Assembly: GCA_032207245.1 (NCBI GenBank)
Contig: CM063502.1
Coordinates: forward strand, 47,763,404 to 47,827,403
Direction: 5' to 3'
Source of the DNA: Pardosa pseudoannulata
Lineage: Eukaryota; Arthropoda; Arachnida; Araneae; Lycosidae
DNA length: 64,000 bases
Shown: piece after piece, positions 59,061 to 64,000 of the stretch
Layout: the number at the start of each line of letters is the position of its first letter
Numbering within the stretch: position 1 is the stretch's first letter
Notes under the pieces: model-generated
Databases searched by the model: none
The model's input: the letters and a program-made list of their open reading frames with translations, nothing else
Told to the model about the DNA's origin: nothing
Translations under genes and position numbers: made by a program

Positions 59061-59061
<1 letters not shown>

Positions 59062-62000
59062 ATGTATTCTAAATAATGCTGATTTGGATAGTGTTTCAAT
59101 CGAATGGAGTTAGCATATCATTATGGACCAGGTAAAACTTTTCATCAACAAATGAAAATATATTCTAACTGTAACTATTCTTTAAGTAAGCAAGGTGCTC
59201 AAACCTAAGAACCGAGAAAGACTCGCAATCACACAAATTGTGGCGAGCGGTCTCCTCCTCAAGATGGCAGCCATGACATAAGGGTTCAGGACTGATCCCC
59301 ATAATGTTGAGATGACTTCTGAGGGCACTGTGACCACTAAGAAGACCAACTGCCTTCTTCAGTCCATTCCTGTGAAGCAACAAAAGCTCTTTATAGCCCA
59401 AACAGGAGCAGTCACAATTAAGCTCTGGCTTACCTAAGACCCTTTCCATTATGCCAGTAAGAATACTGAAAATGCCTGAAATAACAAACAGAATTCCTAA
59501 TAGACCCTGGAGCAATACCAAGGACAGGCTCAGGTCTATTAAAAGATATACTGAACTTCTTCCTAGCAAATTCATCAGCTAGCTCATTATCCTGTATACC
59601 CATATGGCTGACCTTGTTACATGGAGCAAGATCACAAAGAGCCTCAAAATACTCCCAAACCAGGGCAGAGGTAACACTGGATCTCGACATGGAATGAAGG
59701 ACAGCTTGACTGTTAGGACAAATAAAGATGGTTTGCTTACGCAAACCTCTGACAAGGCAAATCCCACAACACATATAGCTAGCAAAGACTTCAGCTGGAA
59801 CACAGTAGCATATTTACCAAGTGGCTAGAGCAATCGTGCTAGCTCCCAGAACATTAGCCCAAATATATCTGGTGGTCAGCAGATTCTTCACAAAGTTAGA
59901 AATAATTGGATCAGTTCCCTTTAGTAAAAGAGCCTGAACTAAAGTATCAATAGAGACCCTATCAAAGACCTTTCAATATTTAAGAGCACAAAAACTGCAA
60001 AAGCAATTTCCTTACCCTGAATGCTTTTTTCCAAGAGGAAAAAAAGCTCATACACTGCAGAACAAGTTGATCTGTCAGCCTGATATGCATGCTGCTTTGG
60101 CGACAAGACAAGGGATCAGCAGCAAGAACAGAGTCCCTAAGTTACCTGTCAACAAGCTTTTCTAATATTTTCAAAAGAAAAGAAGTGAGACTAATAGGTC
60201 TGAAAGATTTGGCCTCATAGTAATCTTTACCAGGTTTGGAAATAAAGAAAACCTCTGTAAAAATCCAAGAAAGAGGTATATAACCATAAGCAAGGCAAGA
60301 TTTAAAGATCCTAAATAGAATGGGAGCTAGTGGGTAGCTTTACAATTGCAATGATAAGAATCCACAACAGCTTGTTGCAAGGAATCAACAGCCGAATCTA
60401 AATCAGCAATAGAACTGAACTTGCACAAAACTATGTCGAGCTTAGACCTTATATTAGGAATGCCAGCCAGTAGTCCATAGACACCTACTTTCAATCCTAC
60501 TATATTATAGGCCCTCAATAGAAAAACTATTAATTGATGAGCTGAGGCAGAAACTGGCTCTGCACCCTCCATTCATCAAAGTAATCAACACAGTTAAGAA
60601 TTACAAATAGTGAGATCAATGACCTCCCTTCTGTTCCTACAAACAAAAATGGGGGCAGTGCCTCTATTAAGCGTATACAGATTAACAAACAAAATATAAT
60701 TCAACACTTCATCTCCCTGTTTATTGCAATTATTACTGTTCCACACAGTATGATCCGCATTAGCATCATAGTTGAGATGAGCCTACACCTATCATCCAGT
60801 GGATCAGTTTCCTCAAAAAGAAGATAGGCAGATACTAAGTCACCAGTGGCTCAATTCTCCTTTTTCGTAAAGCACTGAATTCATCTACTCAATGAAAAAT
60901 TTTACAGATAGTTTCAACGAACATTCGACCAAAAGCGATCCCCCCCCCCTTTCGTTGAGAATCTTCATTCAGACTCATTCACTAAGACAAGTTTGAGGTT
61001 GAGGCTTTGTTTTTCAACCAATCATATTCCCTTTGCAACAAAAAGTTTGAGCAGATTATCTGTACACAAATGCACATGTGTATAGTGTGATAAGATCTCT
61101 AGCTAGTGTAAAAAAAATGTCTTTAAAAGCGATCAGCCAAAACTACACCCCAACAGTAGGCCATGATGGTGGAATTTATTGGAAACAATAACAAAATGTT
61201 CAATGGTAAATTAATGCCAGATATGACTATGCAGGTTGATGATGCTATGTCACATATACTATCAGGTAAGAATGATACAGTTTACTAATAATGAATTCAA
61301 CTCAGAAGAATATGTAAATTTATTGTTGCTGTTTCCTTAAATAAGATTACCTTACACTTATTAAATGATTAATCTGTTACTAGTATTGCAATATCAAACA
61401 GGCAATTAACTAAAGAAATATGTTTATGTAATCATCATGCACAAATTTATTCAATTTATTTTATATAAACATTTTAATCTAAGTTAGTGAATCAATATAC
61501 AGTTCATTATCTCCTTCAAGGTTACTGTTTAAAAATAGAAATTAATGAAAAGAAAAATTAATGAAAATCCTTAATTATAATGAAATGTCAGTGTTATATT
61601 CAAGGTATCCGCCAAAATAAAATTTTTCAATTCCATGACTTTCCCTGATTTTAGCAGATCATTTTTCATGACTTTAAAAATATTTTGTTAAAGTATATAT
61701 GAATAAAACTTCTGATGTACATACAAATAAAATGTATGCTTTAAGAGAAATTACAAGAACTTATGATAAAAAGTACTTTATAAATGTTTATAAACTCATA
61801 TATATATATATATATAAATTGTTGTACTACCTACATACCTAAGTTTAATCATATAGCAATTTTCTTAATGCAATCAAAAAATTTCCAATTTGAATTCAGG
61901 GTATTATCGAGGTGACCATGAATAATAGCCAAACATAATAACCCTATAATGTTTACATATAGTAGCCCTAAAGATAAACTTATATTTTGTACAAAAATCT

Positions 62001-62340
62001 TAACTAATTTTCTATAATTTAAGAAAAAACAAGAATAGTATACTTTTACCCACAAATTAAGCTTCCTTGGCGAACAAATTTTACTTGTCAATATGGTCAG
62101 TGGGATAATACATAAGTACCAAACTCAGTAACTTTAGCCAAATGACAAGTAAAAATATTATTAAATAATTCAATGCAATGATTTTGACAAAATATTTAGT
62201 GCCTCACCTCCAATAATAATTATTAAAATTTCTATATAAATCTCAAAATTTAATGCCTCAAAATAAAAATCTCTTATTTACTGAAACTCCTAGTAACTCT
62301 TTACAGTAAAGATTTCCTCTTTTAGTCCAAAGTATGAATT

Positions 62341-62392
62341 TTCAAATGGCTGTGAACATCCATGCCAGCAGTGGGATTCAAACCCACGAACT
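62341..62392 (-). repeat. SINE fragment inside the Harbinger ORF
   Basis: It carries AAAGTTCGTGGGTTTGAATC and CATGGATGTTCACAGCCATT on the minus strand, the B-box region and the start of the body of the 21849 family. Head and tail are missing. Confidence 0.65.
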
Positions 62393-62570
62393 TTTATAGG
62401 CATATGAGTATATTCAATAGCACCAATAACTCCAGGAAAATTTGCAATTTCAAGAAATTCTTGCTTTAAATTGTTGTACTTATGTGCTTCTTGGAAGAAA
62501 AACTTCATCTTTCAGCATAATTTTATTAATGGCCCAAGTAACATTTCTTATGCGCCAACTAACTGAAGCT

Positions 62571-62710
62571 TGACTTAGACCCAGATCACAGTTCTGGGTC
62601 TAAGTGAAATTAGACCCAGTTCACTGTATAAAGCCCAATTGCTCTCTGGCAATTGGGCAGCTCCCCAATTGCCAGAGAGCTCTCAAGCTCTGCCCAAGAG
62701 CTCTCTGGTA
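62571..62710. repeat. Cluster of nested palindromes
   Basis: ACTTAGACCCAG pairs with CTGGGTCTAAGT (12 bp). GCCCAATTG pairs with CAATTGGGC (9 bp). CTCTCTGGCAATTGGG pairs with CCCAATTGCCAGAGAG (16 bp). The same short words recur directly and inverted, as in templated insertions. Confidence 0.85.
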
Positions 62711-64000
62711 GGAGCCTGTACCATTAAATGCTAAAGCACAAAGAACCTGGAATTTAGATAATTTATTTTACGATGCATAAAGCACATGTACCAATATGAA
62801 TTGTTCTTTTCCAAATATTTATTTAAAACTAGGATAGGTAATTTATAATAAAAAATTTAAGTTATGATATACTATTTAATGAAATTTATTTAGATAAAAC
62901 TGTAAAAGTTCAATATCTTAAATATTTTACACTAGCAACAAAAGTCTAGTCTAGAAGACTTTAATTCTAAAACATATGTCAGATATGAATACATACTATA
63001 AGTATAATAAGATTGAAATAAAGTTATTATAGAACAGTATAAAAGGAATAACGCTATTTAAATAAATTTAAATTATGTAAAAAGTAAAACTAAATCTTAT
63101 CTTAGTTTCTGCTGAAAGTGCTTTATGCACACAAGACACTGTGTTCACTTCATGGTTCAGTTTGTTACATAGATTGACCACTAAATATTTTGGCAATCTA
63201 TATAAATGAATAAAATCATTTTCTGACAACAAAAATTTATCACCCCTCTTTTTAAATTTTCTCTCATTTCTTAAACTTTGTCTGCTAATTTCATTCGCAA
63301 GAAAGAAGCTGCAATATAGGTAGCCATGTTGTAAACGATAACTGACTATGGTAAACGACAGGAGTTAGTGTTCATTCAGTAGACGAACGGATATCTACCT
63401 GTAACGAACAGAAATCTTTCATTGAGGGGAGAATCGTTCTTTTCCAGTCTTTTCGGTAAATGACGTCACAACTACCACATAACCAGTTTTTGCTGAGTTT
63501 CATTAGCCCAATGAAAAGGGGAGAATTGAGCCACAGATGATCTTTTGTTAGAAATCTTCACAGCCACTATGTCACCACATAAGTAGTTGACAAGGTTGAT
63601 AGCATTTAGCATATAGTTCACAATAATGCATGTCCTAGGTCTATTGCTACGAAAGTCATAAAAAATATTAAACCCTCTAAAATTGAGATCCATAACTTTT
63701 TCATTATGGATCTAAGGCTCCTGAATGAGAGCAATGTCAAGATCTCCATCAACCAACCTTTCACCAAGGAAAGCAGAGGCTTCTCTGCTGTGATGATTTA
63801 ATTGACCCATCTTGATGCTAACCCTTTTTCTGGAGTATTACTGGGACTAGCCTCAGTGTTTACAGATTTGAGTTTCTGCTTGCCTACAATTGCACTTCTG
63901 AGTCTTGGAGAGACCAAAGAATCCAGTGCTTCTATGATCAAACTGCTTGCTGCCAGGGCAGCATTAGCACCCAGCGGTGCACCTTGGACTCCAGTGCCTC

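Larger units (their letters stand above)
58219..59160. other. CDK intron, 5' part not bounded
   Basis: AT-rich. It holds a degraded SINE and a long poly-A run. The exon that should carry HRDLK was sought on the minus strand here and not found. Confidence 0.6.
62290..62760 (-). pseudogene. HARBI1-like nuclease relic
   Basis: Minus-strand segments read KFQVLCALAFNGTGSYQ, then LGLSQASVSWRIRNV, then FLEIANFPGVIGAIEYTHMP. These match HARBI1 (LRFYATGSFQ; GISQSTVSR; FPGVIGxIDCTH). The catalytic Asp of IDCTH is Glu here. A nest of palindromes (62571-62710) breaks the frame between the first two blocks, and a SINE fragment (62341-62392) replaces the sequence after THMPI. It is non-functional. Confidence 0.8.
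60847..63533 (-). mobile_element. PIF/Harbinger-like DNA transposon nested in the LINE
   Basis: Exact 14-bp terminal inverted repeats TGGCTCAATTCTCC (60847-60860) and GGAGAATTGAGCCA (63520-63533) are flanked by the 3-bp repeat CAG (60844-60846 and 63534-63536). Removing the element and one CAG restores the LINE endonuclease frame (ISNKRSS then GDLVSAY). A HARBI1-like nuclease relic lies inside on the minus strand. A possible second gene starts on the plus strand at 61163 (ATGATGGTGGAATTT, reaching a GTAAGA donor at 61266), but it has no recognised domain. Confidence 0.85.
59165..64000 (-). mobile_element. Non-LTR retrotransposon (RNase H type), split by Harbinger
   Basis: Read on the minus strand from the right edge: an ORF1-like start; an endonuclease beginning MGQLNHHSREASAFLGE with LDIALIQEP (63.83-63.71 kb) and RPRTCIIVNY; the second half of the endonuclease after the insertion (NADHTVWNSNNCNKQGDEVL, LNRGTAPIFVCRNRREVIDL at 60.77-60.60 kb); reverse transcriptase with RPISLTSFLLKILEKLVD; RNase H with SHMGIQDNELADEFARK; and a Cys-His end (CHGCHLEEETARHNLCDC). 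The GCPQGG-to-YADD core is deleted between RT and RNase H, and stops are present. The order EN-RT-RNase H points to the I/Jockey-related group. It may continue beyond the window. Confidence 0.85.

Noticed and set aside
58219..64000. Upstream CDK exon with HRDLK
   Set aside because: Sought on the minus strand. The only near match (GTCTCTATTGATAC) belongs to the LINE reverse transcriptase.
1..64000. CRISPR array or bacterial operon
   Set aside because: No regularly spaced direct repeats. Spliced genes and SINEs show a eukaryotic genome.

Overview
The window is nuclear DNA of an AT-rich (roughly 70% A+T) animal with long introns and many transposons. The best clue to the organism is an intact cell-type RNA-dependent RNA polymerase (RdRP). 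Within arthropods these genes are best known from spiders, ticks, mites and horseshoe crabs; nematodes, lancelets and cnidarians also have them. The compact CTAG-ending Helitron, the tRNA-derived SINEs and the Tc1, Harbinger and I/Jockey-type elements also fit a chelicerate. That placement is inference; no species is identified.

Two host genes are visible, both on the minus strand. (1) An RdRP of the EGO-1/RRF-1/QDE-1 superfamily occupies 31632 down to 16523. It has seven coding exons that join with consistent phase into 1,429 codons with no internal stop, including the catalytic SDLDGD motif. One intron uses a GC donor, and it lies directly upstream of the 125-nt catalytic exon. (2) The C-terminal half of a CDK10-like protein kinase lies on seven exons from 58218 to 48964, from the DFG motif to the stop codon. 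Its ATP-binding half must lie beyond the right edge.

Region by region: 1-4190 holds no recognisable gene. 4.2-8.9 kb carries a decayed pogo/Tigger-like element, a SWIM/Ulp1 transposase relic and a second transposase relic. 11.3-15.2 kb is SINEs, a LINE fragment and the first copy of a dispersed repeat. 16.5-31.7 kb is the RdRP gene, whose introns hold two more copies of that repeat, two SINEs, a 176-bp piggyBac-like MITE and a 784-bp inverted-repeat element. 31.7-35.9 kb is Helitron DNA just upstream of the RdRP. 36-48.3 kb is intergenic, with decayed LINE pieces, a GC-richer island of broken repeats, a possible structured small RNA at about 40.6 kb and a Tc1 remnant. 48.9-58.2 kb is the kinase gene, with a decayed non-LTR element inside one intron. 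59.1-64 kb is a second, opposite-strand copy of the same LINE family, split in its endonuclease ORF by a 2.7-kb PIF/Harbinger element.

How the parts relate: RdRPs of this type amplify small RNAs from transcript templates and act in silencing of transposons and genes. The locus is itself crowded with transposons in both orientations, so it is a plausible template for such RNAs. That link is inference; the sequence shows only the enzyme and the repeats.
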